64,000 nt of DNA from NCBI RefSeq assembly GCF_016798245.1, contig NZ_JAEUZA010000001.1:418221-482220 (forward strand), in the 5' to 3' direction. The position numbers and the translations under genes are program-made. The stretch comes from Alkalicoccobacillus gibsonii (GTDB lineage Bacteria; Bacillota; Bacilli; Bacillales; Bacillaceae_D). Shown here piece after piece: positions 8,175-17,488 of the stretch. Numbering within the stretch: the stretch's first letter is position 1; the number at the start of each line of letters is the position of its first letter. The notes under the pieces were generated by a model. It worked only from the letters and a program-made list of their open reading frames with translations, was not told where the DNA came from and did not search any database.

Positions 8175-8281
8175 TTGCTCAACAATTCACAATATGATAT
8201 TCTATAAACAGAAACACACAGGAGAGTATACAAATCCTTTTTTGTGAAATGCTGAACAATCATATGTGAATAATTTCACAT
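8175..8281 (+). promoter_or_regulatory. Leader of the NADH oxidase gene with three Rex-like sites
   Basis: The best site, 8264-8281, is ATGTGAATAATTTCACAT, a perfect 7-4-7 dyad close to the Rex consensus TTGTGAAnnnnTTCACAA. Two weaker copies are at 8242-8259 (left half perfect, TTGTGAA) and 8175-8192 (right half perfect, TTCACAA). The first overlaps a plausible -35 (TTGCTC, 8175-8180) with -10 TATTCT 17 bp on. Rex represses redox genes and is released by high NADH, so control of an NADH-consuming enzyme makes physiological sense. The sites are read directly; Rex binding is inferred. Confidence 0.65.
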
Positions 8282-8306
8282 GATTAAATAATTGGAGGAA
8301 TGGAGA

Positions 8307-9668
8307 ATGAGAGTACTTGTAATTGGATGCACACATGCTGGAACGGCAGCTGTTAAGAATATGAAAATGCTCCACCCAGATGCTGAGGTTATTGTTTATG
8401 AACGAAATGATAATGTTTCCTTCTTATCATGCGGGATTGCGCTTCATGTTGGTGGTGTTGTGAAACAAGCGGACGATCTTTTCTATTCTTCTCCGGAAGA
8501 GCTAAAAAAACTTGGAGTAACAATGAAGATGAAACATGAAGTATTAGATATCGATACAGATGCGAAAAAAGTACAGGTTCGAGATCTAGAATCAGATATG
8601 ATCATGGAGGATTATTTTGATAAGCTGGTAATGGCAACAGGCTCATCTCCAATTATTCCACCCATTACCGGAGTTGGATTACAAAATATTCAGCTTGCAA
8701 AAAACTATCACCAAGCAAAAGAAATTATACAAAAAGCGGAGAAAGCGACAAACATTGCAGTCATTGGCGCTGGTTACATTGGTGTTGAACTAGTAGAGGC
8801 ATTTGAGGCGTACGGCAAACATGTTACCTTTATCGAAGGAGCAGATCGAGTATTAAACAAATATTTGGATGCGGAATTTACCGAAATTGTTGAACAAGAA
8901 CTAGATGAGCACGGAGTGAAGCTTGCTTTGAATGAGACGGTTGAACAATTTGTGGGAGATACAGAGGGACGAGTGCAAAAAGTCATTACATCAGAGGCCA
9001 CATATGAAGCAGACCTTGTGTTATTATGTGTAGGCTTTAAGCCACAAACGGATTTACTAAAAGGGAAGCTAGATATGCTGGCTAATGGAGCCTTAATCGT
9101 TAATGATTATATGCAAACAAGTCACCCAGACATCTACGGAGCAGGAGATAGCTGTGCAGTATTTTATAATCCTGCAAAGACACATGCTTACATTCCACTC
9201 GCAACGAATGCAGTAAGAATGGGTACATTAGTAGCCCAAAATATAGCTGGCCCAAAGATTAAGTATCGTGGAACTCAAGGAACCTCAGGGTTAAAATTGT
9301 ACGACTTAAACATGGCTTCAACAGGAATTACCGAAGCAAATGCTTTCTTTTTCGGATTAAATGTGAAAACAATCACAATAGATGAGGCTTATCGCCCTAA
9401 CTTTATGCCAACGGCTGAGAATGTTAAATTAAAGCTTGTATATGAGGCAGAGAGCCTTCGTTTAGTAGGAGCTCAAATATTGTCTAAAGTAGACCTAACT
9501 CAAGCGATGAATACGTTATCTGCTTGTATACAGCAGAATATGACGATTGAGGATCTTGCCTTTGTTGATTTCTTCTTCCAACCACACTACAATCAACCAT
9601 GGAATTACCTTAACAAAGCTGCGTTACAAGCGCTAGAGCAAGAAAGAGATGTAGCTGTTTTAGTATAA
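8307..9668 (+). CDS. nox: FAD-dependent NADH oxidase (water-forming type)
   Basis: A 453-residue two-dinucleotide-binding flavoprotein. Visible are the N-terminal FAD loop VIGCTHAGTAAV, the redox cysteine in SFLSCGIALHVGG (about residue 42), the NADH-binding GAGYIGVE near residue 160, the second FAD motif YGAGDSCAV, and a dimerisation domain at the C-terminus. The single-Cys SFLSC motif and length match H2O-forming NADH oxidases of lactic acid bacteria. The related CoA-disulfide reductases share the fold and cannot be fully excluded. Start 8307 has GGAGG 8 bases upstream. TTG 8292 lacks a site. It reoxidises NADH while removing oxygen, consistent with the Rex-like sites upstream. Confidence 0.85.
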   Translation: MRVLVIGCTHAGTAAVKNMKMLHPDAEVIVYERNDNVSFLSCGIALHVGGVVKQADDLFYSSPEELKKLGVTMKMKHEVLDIDTDAKKVQVRDLESDMIMEDYFDKLVMATGSSPIIPPITGVGLQNIQLAKNYHQAKEIIQKAEKATNIAVIGAGYIGVELVEAFEAYGKHVTFIEGADRVLNKYLDAEFTEIVEQELDEHGVKLALNETVEQFVGDTEGRVQKVITSEATYEADLVLLCVGFKPQTDLLKGKLDMLANGALIVNDYMQTSHPDIYGAGDSCAVFYNPAKTHAYIPLATNAVRMGTLVAQNIAGPKIKYRGTQGTSGLKLYDLNMASTGITEANAFFFGLNVKTITIDEAYRPNFMPTAENVKLKLVYEAESLRLVGAQILSKVDLTQAMNTLSACIQQNMTIEDLAFVDFFFQPHYNQPWNYLNKAALQALEQERDVAVLV

Positions 9669-9676
9669 TGATTTGG

Positions 9677-9710
9677 AAGCAAAGTTTCCTTTATGGAGCT
9701 TTGCTTTTTT
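9677..9710 (+). terminator. Rho-independent terminator after nox
   Basis: AAGCAAAG (9677-9684) pairs with CTTTGCTT (9699-9706), followed by a T-run. Confidence 0.75.
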
Positions 9711-9821
9711 TAATTGTTTTAAAGCATGACAAAAGGAATTAAAATCATATTTATGATAGGATTAAATTTGTCTCATACTAACTAGTGTGCTGATTGTTCT
9801 TAAGTGAAGGGTTGGATTGAA

Positions 9822-11846
9822 ATGGATGTCATGTTTACGGTCTTATTGCTATTTTTTATTATTGGATTATCGAATGTTATTCAACGGTTTGTTCCGTCAG
9901 TCCCACTTCCTCTGGTGCAAATTGCTATTGGTGTAATCATCTCGATTAGTCCCTCAGGGTTACATATACCGCTAGAACCCGAATTATTTTTTGTTTTATT
10001 TATTGCACCATTATTATTTAACGATGGAAAAGTAACACCACGTGATGAACTCTGGAAGTTAAGAAGGCCCATTCTTCTATTAGCTCTTGGACTAGTGTTT
10101 GCCACAGTTATTGTTGGTGGAACATTTATTCACTTTTTGATTCCTTCTATCCCACTTCCGGCTGCTTTTGCCCTTGCAGCGATCTTATCACCAACAGATG
10201 TTGTAGCCGTTGGTTCCATTGCAAGTCGAATGCATATGCCTAAAGGGATTATGAGACTCCTCGAAGGCGAAGGGCTTATGAATGATGCGTCAGGGTTAGT
10301 TGCTTTTAAATTTGCCGTAGCAGCAACGGTGACAGGTTTCTTTTCGATTTATCAAGCTACTGGAAGCTTTCTTCTTATTTCAATCGGAGGCCTTGTCTCG
10401 GGAGCTGTGTTAGCGCTCTTCATTATTTGGATCAAAGTCTTATTACGTCGCTTTGGATTAGAGGATATTACAGTTCACATGCTCATCCAGATTATGACAC
10501 CTTTTATTATTTATATTCTAGCTGAGGAGCTAGGTTTTTCAGGGATTTTAGCTGTTGTTGCAGCTGGTGTCATTCATGCCGTAGAAAGAGAGAGGTCTGA
10601 GTCACGTACGCTTGAACTTCAAAAGGTATCGGATAACACATGGTCCGTTATCTTATACATTTTAAATGGCCTTGTCTTTGTTCTTCTTGGACTTCAGGTT
10701 CCTGATGCGAGCCGTGTCATTATTGAGGATCCAAATTTAGCAAATGGACAAGTTTTAGGCTACATCTTTGCCATTACGCTTGTTCTGTTAGCATTACGTT
10801 TTATCTGGTTAACGGCATTCTGGAAAAAGATCAAACCGCTTCTTACGTTTAAAGAAAGTGACTTACCGAAATATCGTGCAATTGCCACACTTACCGTTTC
10901 AGGTGTTCGTGGTGCAGTCACGTTAGCTGGTGCATTCTCTATTCCTTTTGTGATTTCAGGTGGGGCGCCATTTCCGGAAAGAGATCTCATTATCTTTTTA
11001 GCTGCGGGTACCATTTTACTTACATTAATCATTGCAAGTGTTTTCCTGCCGATTCTCTCTAAACAAACAGCAGGAAATATGGTGGATCAAAAACAATTAA
11101 GCTTTGAGGATGCTGCAAACCGTGCATGGGAAGAAGGAAAAGCATACCTTCAAAAGCTCCGTACAAGTGAGAACCGTCTAGCAGTCCGCAGGTTATCTAA
11201 GGAATATTCGGTGACTTCGGGAGATATGATGTATGGCGGATTAGGAACTAGAGAATTTAGTCGTAATAAAAAAGAGCATCATATTCGCTTAAAAGCGTTC
11301 CAAATTGAGCGTAATTTGCTTGTAAAAGAGTTAAAGAAAAATGATGAGTTAAGTGATCCAGTTGTTGAGTATTTACAATTACGTTTGCAAATGGTTGAAG
11401 AACTACTCAGAAACAAATCAGGACTTTCTTTATTTGCGATTCGAATTAAAGGCTTGGCTCAGCGAGTATTTCCTGGAACGAAACGCAATAACTTGAGTCA
11501 AACAGATGGTAAACAGGTACGAGAAATTATGAGCGAAATCTATGCGGAAATCATATTCCAATTACAAAAAGGATTAAATTCTGATGATAGTTACGTCGCT
11601 ACTTCAAGATTAATCCCGCTTTATGAGAAAGTGCTTATCCGAATGAGCGAAACGGACCTCGATCCCGTTTTAGAACATCAAGTATTGGATTTGCATTATC
11701 AAGTAATGGAAGAAATGCGCCGTTTCACACAAGAGCTGTTCCAAGAAAATAGTACGTCCAGAGAAACAACACAGCAGTTACGAAAATACTTGAATTATGT
11801 AGAAGCAGCTGTTGCTGAGAACGCACAAACTCCAGCCAATCATTAA
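9822..11846 (+). CDS. CPA1 family Na+/H+ antiporter (NhaK/YvgP-like)
   Basis: A 674-residue protein. About 12 membrane segments fill residues 1-420, with FVLFIAPLLFNDG, AAILSPTDVVAVG and LEGEGLMNDASGLVAF, the acidic ion-binding motifs of CPA1 exchangers. The remaining 250 residues are hydrophilic and helical, as in B. subtilis NhaK. It expels Na+ (possibly K+ or Li+) in exchange for protons, aiding pH and salt tolerance. ATG 9822 fits the start of the first helix. The ribosome site is weak (AAGGG about 10 bases up), and GTG 9804 is an alternative. It appears monocistronic. Confidence 0.85.
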   Translation: MDVMFTVLLLFFIIGLSNVIQRFVPSVPLPLVQIAIGVIISISPSGLHIPLEPELFFVLFIAPLLFNDGKVTPRDELWKLRRPILLLALGLVFATVIVGGTFIHFLIPSIPLPAAFALAAILSPTDVVAVGSIASRMHMPKGIMRLLEGEGLMNDASGLVAFKFAVAATVTGFFSIYQATGSFLLISIGGLVSGAVLALFIIWIKVLLRRFGLEDITVHMLIQIMTPFIIYILAEELGFSGILAVVAAGVIHAVERERSESRTLELQKVSDNTWSVILYILNGLVFVLLGLQVPDASRVIIEDPNLANGQVLGYIFAITLVLLALRFIWLTAFWKKIKPLLTFKESDLPKYRAIATLTVSGVRGAVTLAGAFSIPFVISGGAPFPERDLIIFLAAGTILLTLIIASVFLPILSKQTAGNMVDQKQLSFEDAANRAWEEGKAYLQKLRTSENRLAVRRLSKEYSVTSGDMMYGGLGTREFSRNKKEHHIRLKAFQIERNLLVKELKKNDELSDPVVEYLQLRLQMVEELLRNKSGLSLFAIRIKGLAQRVFPGTKRNNLSQTDGKQVREIMSEIYAEIIFQLQKGLNSDDSYVATSRLIPLYEKVLIRMSETDLDPVLEHQVLDLHYQVMEEMRRFTQELFQENSTSRETTQQLRKYLNYVEAAVAENAQTPANH

Positions 11847-11915
11847 AAATAGGCTTGTTTTTATATGAATCGGGAATAGTATAGATAGTTCTTGTGTAAA
11901 AGGAGTGTGTTCATA

Positions 11916-12851
11916 ATGAAAGCTGTTGTTATTAATGAATATGGAAGTAAAGATAAACTCGTTGAGCAGAAAGTACAAAAACCTGTTCTCGAGAAGAATC
12001 AAGTGATTGTTGAGCTAAAAGCTACATCCATTAATCCGATTGACTGGAAGCTTAGAGAAGGGTATCTAAAAGGAATGTTTGATTGGGAATTTCCCATCAT
12101 TTTAGGTTGGGATGCAGCAGGCGTTATTACAGAAGTTGGTGAACAGGTGACAAAGTGGAAGGTGGGAGACAAGGTCTTTGCCAGACCAGAAACGACACGG
12201 TTTGGCACATATGCTGAATACACTGCTGTGGATGAGCATTTACTTGCATCCATTCCTGATTCCATTTCGTATGAAGAGGCTGCTGCCGTTCCACTTGCAG
12301 GATTAACGGCATGGCAGGCGTTGTTTACTCATGGTTCATTGTCAGAAGGACAAACTGTTTTGATTCATGCTGGTGCAGGTGGTGTAGGAATCTACGCCAT
12401 TCAATTAGCTAAACATGCTGGAGCGAAAGTGATTACGACAGCAAGCGAGAAGAATCATGAGCTTCTTTACTCATTAGGCGCCGATCAGGTCATTGATTAC
12501 AAGAAAGAAAACTTTGAAGAAGTTGTTTCAAACGTAGATCTTGTTTTTGATACTATGGGCGGAGAAGTAGCTGAGAAAAGCTACAAAGTCCTTAAGCCAA
12601 ACACGGGGAAACTCATCACAATTGTAGGAGAACCAGATCATGATGCAGCTTCTGCTCATCACGTAACAGCAAAAGGAATTTGGCTTCAGCCAGATGGTGA
12701 GCAGCTGCAAAAAATAGCAGATTTACTGAATGAGGAAAAAGTAAAATCCATTGTGGGCTCAACCTTCCCATTCAGCAGACAAGGTATATATGATGCGCAC
12801 GCATTAAGTGAGACCCATCACGCTGTTGGCAAGATCGTGATTACGTTTTAA
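11916..12851 (+). CDS. Zinc-free medium-chain dehydrogenase, quinone oxidoreductase-like
   Basis: A 311-residue MDR-superfamily protein. The N-terminal GroES-like domain includes SINPIDWKLREGYL and GWDAAGVITEVGEQVTKWKV. The Rossmann domain has AGAGGVGIYAIQLAKHAGAKV (residues about 150-170), an NADPH-binding AxxGGVG loop. No structural-zinc cysteine cluster is present, placing it with the QOR/YogA-like NADP-dependent reductases. Start 11916 follows AAAGGAG. The substrate is unknown. A palindromic repeat and a convergent gene follow. Confidence 0.85.
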   Translation: MKAVVINEYGSKDKLVEQKVQKPVLEKNQVIVELKATSINPIDWKLREGYLKGMFDWEFPIILGWDAAGVITEVGEQVTKWKVGDKVFARPETTRFGTYAEYTAVDEHLLASIPDSISYEEAAAVPLAGLTAWQALFTHGSLSEGQTVLIHAGAGGVGIYAIQLAKHAGAKVITTASEKNHELLYSLGADQVIDYKKENFEEVVSNVDLVFDTMGGEVAEKSYKVLKPNTGKLITIVGEPDHDAASAHHVTAKGIWLQPDGEQLQKIADLLNEEKVKSIVGSTFPFSRQGIYDAHALSETHHAVGKIVITF

Positions 12852-12857
12852 ATAAGA

Positions 12858-13067
12858 AAAAGAGCTTGTTTCAAAACTAGAAATTAATGAAAAATGGCGA
12901 ATGATTCAACGATCGAATCATTCGCCATTCGTATTAACAAAACAAGCGTAAGGAGAACCCGAGACTCCTGCGGAAAAATACGTGGTGAAGACACTGTAGC
13001 GGCGCTTTTTCCGCGGAAGGGGCTGAGGCCGTATCCGCGGAAAGCGAGGGATTCTCCTGTAGCGGAT
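12858..13067. repeat. Palindromic intergenic repeat, copy 2 of 3 (longest)
   Basis: This copy shows the full organisation. There is a shared lead-in (CTTGTTTCAAAACTAGAAAT), then a stem-loop with perfect 15-base arms AATGGCGAATGATTC (12893-12907 and 12915-12929). Next comes a block opening AAGGAGAACCC at 12950, and it ends with GGCTGAGGCC...CCGCGGAAAGCGAGGGATTCTCC up to 13067. The block's two ends are rough inverted repeats of each other (GGAGAACCC and GGATTCTCC). It lies between convergent genes. A 102-codon frame crossing it has no ribosome site and is judged spurious. Confidence 0.85.
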
Positions 13068-13125
13068 ATTGTGCTATGTTCGTATTTTGCTAATTACATT
13101 AATGTTATATTCCGGGATCTTCTTT

Positions 13126-14076
13126 TTAATGTGCGAAAGATTCTTCGTGTTGTTTTGATCGTTTTTTATCATATGAGTTCCAGATACGAGAGATCGCAAT
13201 AGTTAACACTAATGCTGCGGTTAAGCGAATGACAAGCAGTGGCCAAACGGGAATACCTAGAATCAAAAAGACTAATGTATCCTCTACGACTGCGTGACAA
13301 GCGACTAAAAAGATGAAGACAATATATAAGTCCTTTTTCTTCACTTTATCTTCTTTAACTGCATCAATCATCACACCAGCACCATAAGCAAGACCTATGG
13401 ACAAACCTGACGCTAAGGTCACAGACGTATTCTTATCAACTCCGATTAGTTTAGTAAGCGGAGCAAGGCCATTCGCAATCAGCTTAAGCCAATTTTTCTC
13501 GCGCATGATTTGAACAACCAGCATAAGCGGTATCACGATTAGGGCAAGCTGTGCAATTCCAGTTACTCCAGCAAGCACACCTTCACCCAAGATCGCAAGC
13601 CATCCAGAAGGTTCTGGAGTTACGGGTGCTGCTGCTGAACCAAATCCATACACAGCCTGCTCACCTCCACCTTGCCAAACAAGGTTTATCACAAAAGCTG
13701 ATACTAAGGCAAGCCCCACTCTGACAGCAATAATAATGGGAATTCGTAACCCGACCTTAGCAGCTACAGCCGATTCAACGAATAAGTTGTGAGAGAATGA
13801 AAGCATTATGGCTAAAATAAATACTTCTTTTACCGTTAAATCTAAACTAAGAATGGCACCGATCCCAGCATAGAGATTTAAGGCGTTCCCGACGACTAAA
13901 GGAATGGCAGCCTCACCAGTTAGTCCAATCATACCCATGAGTGGAGAGATAAAGGAAGCAATCCAATGAAGAACGGGTGTATAGCCAAGAATCGTAATGA
14001 ATAAAGTGATTGGAAAAATTACTTTACTTAATGTCCAGGTCGTTGATAGGCCAGACATAAGTCCTCTTTTTATCAT
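13126..14076 (-). CDS. Nucleoside recognition (Gate) domain membrane protein
   Basis: A 316-residue polytopic membrane protein with about eight hydrophobic segments and two Gate-like repeats: GLSTTWTLSKVIFPITLF near the N-terminus, and MLSFSHNLFVESAVAAKVGL mid-protein. This family includes SpmA/SpmB, YlbJ and the gating part of nucleoside transporters. The transported ligand, if any, is unknown. It is alone on the minus strand. A conserved neighbour that would reveal function is absent. It converges with the oxidoreductase gene across repeat copy 2. Confidence 0.7.
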   Translation of the reverse strand: MIKRGLMSGLSTTWTLSKVIFPITLFITILGYTPVLHWIASFISPLMGMIGLTGEAAIPLVVGNALNLYAGIGAILSLDLTVKEVFILAIMLSFSHNLFVESAVAAKVGLRIPIIIAVRVGLALVSAFVINLVWQGGGEQAVYGFGSAAAPVTPEPSGWLAILGEGVLAGVTGIAQLALIVIPLMLVVQIMREKNWLKLIANGLAPLTKLIGVDKNTSVTLASGLSIGLAYGAGVMIDAVKEDKVKKKDLYIVFIFLVACHAVVEDTLVFLILGIPVWPLLVIRLTAALVLTIAISRIWNSYDKKRSKQHEESFAH

Positions 14077-14217
14077 AAAAATCCTATCCTTCCGTACGTT
14101 AATCTACAAAATTCATTATACATGAAATGAGATGAATTAATCACAAAATAATCACTTTTCTTTATGGGACAAAACCAATTATAGTTAAGGTAGTACAAGT
14201 TGAAAGGGTGAGTCTGT

Positions 14218-14538
14218 ATGTACGTTGTGATGAATGAACTACATGTTCCGAGTGAAAGAAAAGCGATGCTAACTGAGAGGTTTGGCAAGTCTGCAGAAAA
14301 TATGAAGAATGTACCAGGGTGTTTAGAATTTCTTTTCTTAGATAATGAGAAGGAAGATGGAAAGCAAGTGGTCTTCACGAAATGGGAATCAAAAAACGAC
14401 TATGAGAATTGGCTTGAAAGTGATGCTTTCAAACGAGCACATCAACAAAAAGGAAGTAGAGACAAGCCTGCTGCGCCATCAAATGAATTGCAAGCCTATA
14501 CAGTTGCTCATTCAAGCCGTTCTGAAAATGAATCTTAA
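14218..14538 (+). CDS. Antibiotic biosynthesis monooxygenase (ABM) domain protein, HmoA/IsdG-like
   Basis: A 106-residue single-domain protein (MYVVMNELHVPSERK; VPGCLEFLFL; VVFTKWESKNDYENWLESDAF) with the ferredoxin-like ABM fold pattern. The W-E-S and SDAFKRAH segments match the haem-degrading monooxygenases of Firmicutes (IsdG, HmoA). These open haem to release iron, but other ABM proteins act on quinones, so substrate is uncertain. AAAGGGTGAG precedes the start. It is a single gene with its own terminator. Confidence 0.75.
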   Translation: MYVVMNELHVPSERKAMLTERFGKSAENMKNVPGCLEFLFLDNEKEDGKQVVFTKWESKNDYENWLESDAFKRAHQQKGSRDKPAAPSNELQAYTVAHSSRSENES

Positions 14539-14544
14539 AAATGT

Positions 14545-14575
14545 ATCCAGAAGCCATCATGCTTCTGGATTTTTA
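14545..14575 (+). terminator. Rho-independent terminator after the ABM gene
   Basis: ATCCAGAAGC (14545-14554) pairs with GCTTCTGGAT (14561-14570), followed by TTTTT. Confidence 0.85.
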
Positions 14576-14668
14576 CTTATATGCATGCTATAATAAATGG
14601 TTGTTACGATGATATGTAGTGATTGTTTAAATAGAATGTGTAAATGAGAACTGAAATGAGGGTATAAA

Positions 14669-15739
14669 ATGATTAAACCATCCATCTATGGATTAACATT
14701 AGATCAGTTAACGGAGTGGTTACTAGAACACGGACATAAAAAATTCCGCGCGTCTCAAGTGTGGGATTGGTTATACAGAAAGCGTGTTACTCAATTTTCT
14801 GAGATGAATAATGTAAACAAAGAATGTATTGATGTACTTGAGGAAAACTTCTCTATCCAAACGCTTACAGAACACGTGCGTCAAGAATCAAAAGACGGTA
14901 CAATCAAATTCTTATTCCGCTTACAGGACGGGAATTTAATTGAGACTGTTCTAATGAGACATAAGTATGGTTTGTCGGTATGTGTAACCACTCAAGTAGG
15001 CTGTAACATTGGTTGTAGCTTCTGTGCGAGTGGACTATTAACAAAAAACCGTGATTTAACGAGTGGTGAAATTGTTGAACAGATCATGAATGTACAGCTT
15101 CATCTTGACACTAAAGGACAGGATGAGCGTGTGAGTCATATCGTTGTTATGGGAATTGGAGAACCATTTGATAATTTCCAGAACACGGTGGACTTCCTTG
15201 AAGTTGTGAAAGATCATAAAGGACTTGCCATTGGCGCACGTCATATTACAGTTTCAACAAGTGGTCTTGCTAATAAAATTTATGAGTTTGCAGATCTTAA
15301 GCTTCAAGTAAACTTAGCCGTTTCACTTCATGCGCCGAACAATGAGCTTCGCACAAAAATCATGAAGATTAATAAAGCATTCCCAATTGAGAAATTGATG
15401 GATTCCATCGATTACTATTTAGAAAAAACAAACCGTCGTGTCACATACGAATATATTTTAATTCGTGATGTAAACGACCATAAAGCTGAGGCACTGCAAT
15501 TAGCAGAGTTAATCGGTGACAAACGTCATCTTTCTTATGTAAATTTGATTCCTTACAATCCGGTAGATGAGCACGGAGATTACCAACGTAGCACACCTGA
15601 AGCGATCTCTGAGTTCTTTGATACGTTAAAGAAAAAGGGGATTAACTGTGGTGTTCGTCTTGAACAAGGGGCAGATATTGACGCAGCATGTGGTCAGTTA
15701 AGAAGTAAGCAAGAGAAGAAAAAAGAAAAAGTAAAATAA
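14669..15739 (+). CDS. rlmN: Dual-specificity RNA methyltransferase RlmN (radical SAM)
   Basis: A 356-residue radical-SAM enzyme that methylates C2 of A2503 in 23S rRNA and A37 of some tRNAs. The [4Fe-4S] motif is CNIGCSFC near residue 116. Substrate/SAM segments include [11 protein letters not shown] and [11 protein letters not shown]-terminal [13 protein letters not shown] contains the second catalytic cysteine, which forms the protein-RNA adduct. The start has GAGGG upstream. The text (GLLTKNRDL after the cluster, [13 protein letters not shown] near the end) is closer to the Listeria-type RlmN I remember than to the B. subtilis enzyme, which sits by prpC. It may therefore be a second or replaced copy. 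Confidence 0.88.
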   Translation: MIKPSIYGLTLDQLTEWLLEHGHKKFRASQVWDWLYRKRVTQFSEMNNVNKECIDVLEENFSIQTLTEHVRQESKDGTIKFLFRLQDGNLIETVLMRHKYGLSVCVTTQVGCNIGCSFCASGLLTKNRDLTSGEIVEQIMNVQLHLDTKGQDERVSHIVVMGIGEPFDNFQNTVDFLEVVKDHKGLAIGARHITVSTSGLANKIYEFADLKLQVNLAVSLHAPNNELRTKIMKINKAFPIEKLMDSIDYYLEKTNRRVTYEYILIRDVNDHKAEALQLAELIGDKRHLSYVNLIPYNPVDEHGDYQRSTPEAISEFFDTLKKKGINCGVRLEQGADIDAACGQLRSKQEKKKEKVK

Positions 15740-15744
15740 GATTA

Positions 15745-15778
15745 AAAAAGCGCCGTCCAATCAAGGATGGCGCTTTTT
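15745..15778. terminator. Bidirectional terminator between rlmN and the peptide transporter
   Basis: AAAAAGCGCCGTCC (15745-15758) and its near-perfect complement ending GGCGCTTTTT form a stem flanked by A- and T-runs, so it can serve both converging genes. Confidence 0.85.
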
Positions 15779-15781
15779 GTA

Positions 15782-17275
15782 TTAATGTACACCTTGCATA
15801 AATTTACGAATAAATGGAGTAAGAAGATAGAGGATAATACCAAGCACAATCGCTAGGCCGCCAATAACTCCAAAATAAACAACTTCAGTTTCAACACGAT
15901 AGAATTGAACAATTTGAGCGTTTACTGCTTGTCCTGCGGCATTTGATAAGAACCAAAGGCTCATTGTTTGAGCAGAGAAAGCAGCTGGAGCAAGCTTTGT
16001 TGTTGCAGATAGTCCTACAGGTGATAGGCATAGCTCACCTAATACTACGATAAAGTAACTAAGCACAAGCCAAAGAGGACTTACAAGACCTGTTCCACCG
16101 GATAAATAGGCTGGTACAAGCATAACAAGGAAAGATAGTCCCGCAAATAACAAGCCGAAAGAAAACTTTCTTGGAATAGACGGCTGTTTTGCCCCTAGCT
16201 TAACCCATAACCAAGCAAACACCGGTGCAAGTAAAATAACAAAGAGTGGATTTAATGATTGAAACAAAGCAGGTGAAAGATTAATACCAGCAATACTTAA
16301 CTCTGTTCTTTTGTCTGCATAGCTTGCAAGAATGGTTGATCCTTGCTCTTGAATCGCCCAGAACATCACAGCTGCAAGGAATAATGGAATGTATGCGAGA
16401 ATTCTTGATTTCTCTGTTGCTGATGTTTTATTGCTACGATACATCACGACAAAATAAATAGTCGGAATGACAAATCCGAGGATGCCAATAAGTCCAATGA
16501 ATACAGGTAGTGTAAGAACATTCGTATAGAGACCAAATGCTACGAAAAGTGCAATAATTATAGCAGCTGATGTGAACATAATACTAAGGCGCTTCTTCTC
16601 TGTAGCATTTAACGGATTAAGCGGGTACGTCCCGGCAAGTCCAAGATTCTTTTTGCGAGTCAGTAAAAATGTAAGAAGACCTATAAACATCCCAATAGCC
16701 GCTAATGAAAACCCTAGATGAAAATCTATTTCTGTGCCTACGGACCCAACAATTAGAGGTGAAATGAGCCCACCAAGATTAATTCCCATATAAAAAATAC
16801 TAAATCCAGCATCTCGTCGGTTATCTTCTTCACTATATAGATCTCCTACCACACAGGATACGTTTGGTTTCAGTAGTCCAGTGCCAAGAACAATTAGTAC
16901 CATAGAAGTAAAGAATAATGGTACATTACCTGGTATGGCCAGTACGATATGTCCTAGCATAATAAAGACGCCGCCATAAAAAACGGCTTTTGACGTACCG
17001 AAAACTCGATCAGCTAGCCAACCTCCAATGATTCCTGACATATAAACAAGTGATCCATAAATAGACATAATGGCGAGTGCTAGATTTTCAGGTAAACCTA
17101 AGCCGCCTTTGGATACTTCATAATACATGTAAAATAAAAGAATAGCTCTCATTCCGTAATAAGAGAACCGTTCCCAAAATTCTGTGAAGAACAAGGTAAA
17201 TAATCCTTTAGGATGACCAAAAAAACCTTTTTGAGGAACACTTGCTATCACTTTTTGTTTATCAAGATGTGACAT
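15782..17275 (-). CDS. dtpT: Di/tripeptide:proton symporter, POT/PTR2 family (DtpT-like)
   Basis: A 497-residue major-facilitator protein with 12-14 membrane segments. The POT signatures are present: FFTEFWERFSYYGMRAILLF (the ExxERFxYY proton/peptide site, residues about 30-49) and FSIFYMGINLGGLISPL (PTR2 motif) near residue 155. Start 17275 is 8 bases after AAAGGAG; an upstream GTG at 17284 abuts the site. It imports di- and tripeptides with protons. It is monocistronic and shares a terminator with rlmN. Confidence 0.9.
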   Translation of the reverse strand: MSHLDKQKVIASVPQKGFFGHPKGLFTLFFTEFWERFSYYGMRAILLFYMYYEVSKGGLGLPENLALAIMSIYGSLVYMSGIIGGWLADRVFGTSKAVFYGGVFIMLGHIVLAIPGNVPLFFTSMVLIVLGTGLLKPNVSCVVGDLYSEEDNRRDAGFSIFYMGINLGGLISPLIVGSVGTEIDFHLGFSLAAIGMFIGLLTFLLTRKKNLGLAGTYPLNPLNATEKKRLSIMFTSAAIIIALFVAFGLYTNVLTLPVFIGLIGILGFVIPTIYFVVMYRSNKTSATEKSRILAYIPLFLAAVMFWAIQEQGSTILASYADKRTELSIAGINLSPALFQSLNPLFVILLAPVFAWLWVKLGAKQPSIPRKFSFGLLFAGLSFLVMLVPAYLSGGTGLVSPLWLVLSYFIVVLGELCLSPVGLSATTKLAPAAFSAQTMSLWFLSNAAGQAVNAQIVQFYRVETEVVYFGVIGGLAIVLGIILYLLTPFIRKFMQGVH

Positions 17276-17488
17276 GATATACACTCCTTTAGTATCTTGA
17301 AATAATACTCCTTTTACGAGTTGTTTGTCAAAAGTAATAATAATCAGTAAAAAGTAATCGTAATCATTGTGTAATTGGTATATTTAAATAACATAATTTA
17401 ATGAATAATCAGTAAGAAATCACTTTAATTGTAGAAAAGATGAGGTATAATAATATGAAAACGCTTACTTTAGGAGGGGGAAGCTGTA

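Noticed and set aside
12894-13202. A 102-codon plus-strand frame between the oxidoreductase and Gate-domain genes
   Set aside because: It starts inside the palindromic repeat, lacks a ribosome site, runs into the convergent gene and has no protein-like composition.
14073-14378. A 101-codon minus-strand frame covering the ABM gene start
   Set aside because: It is antisense to a clear ABM-domain gene with a good ribosome site and has no recognisable content.
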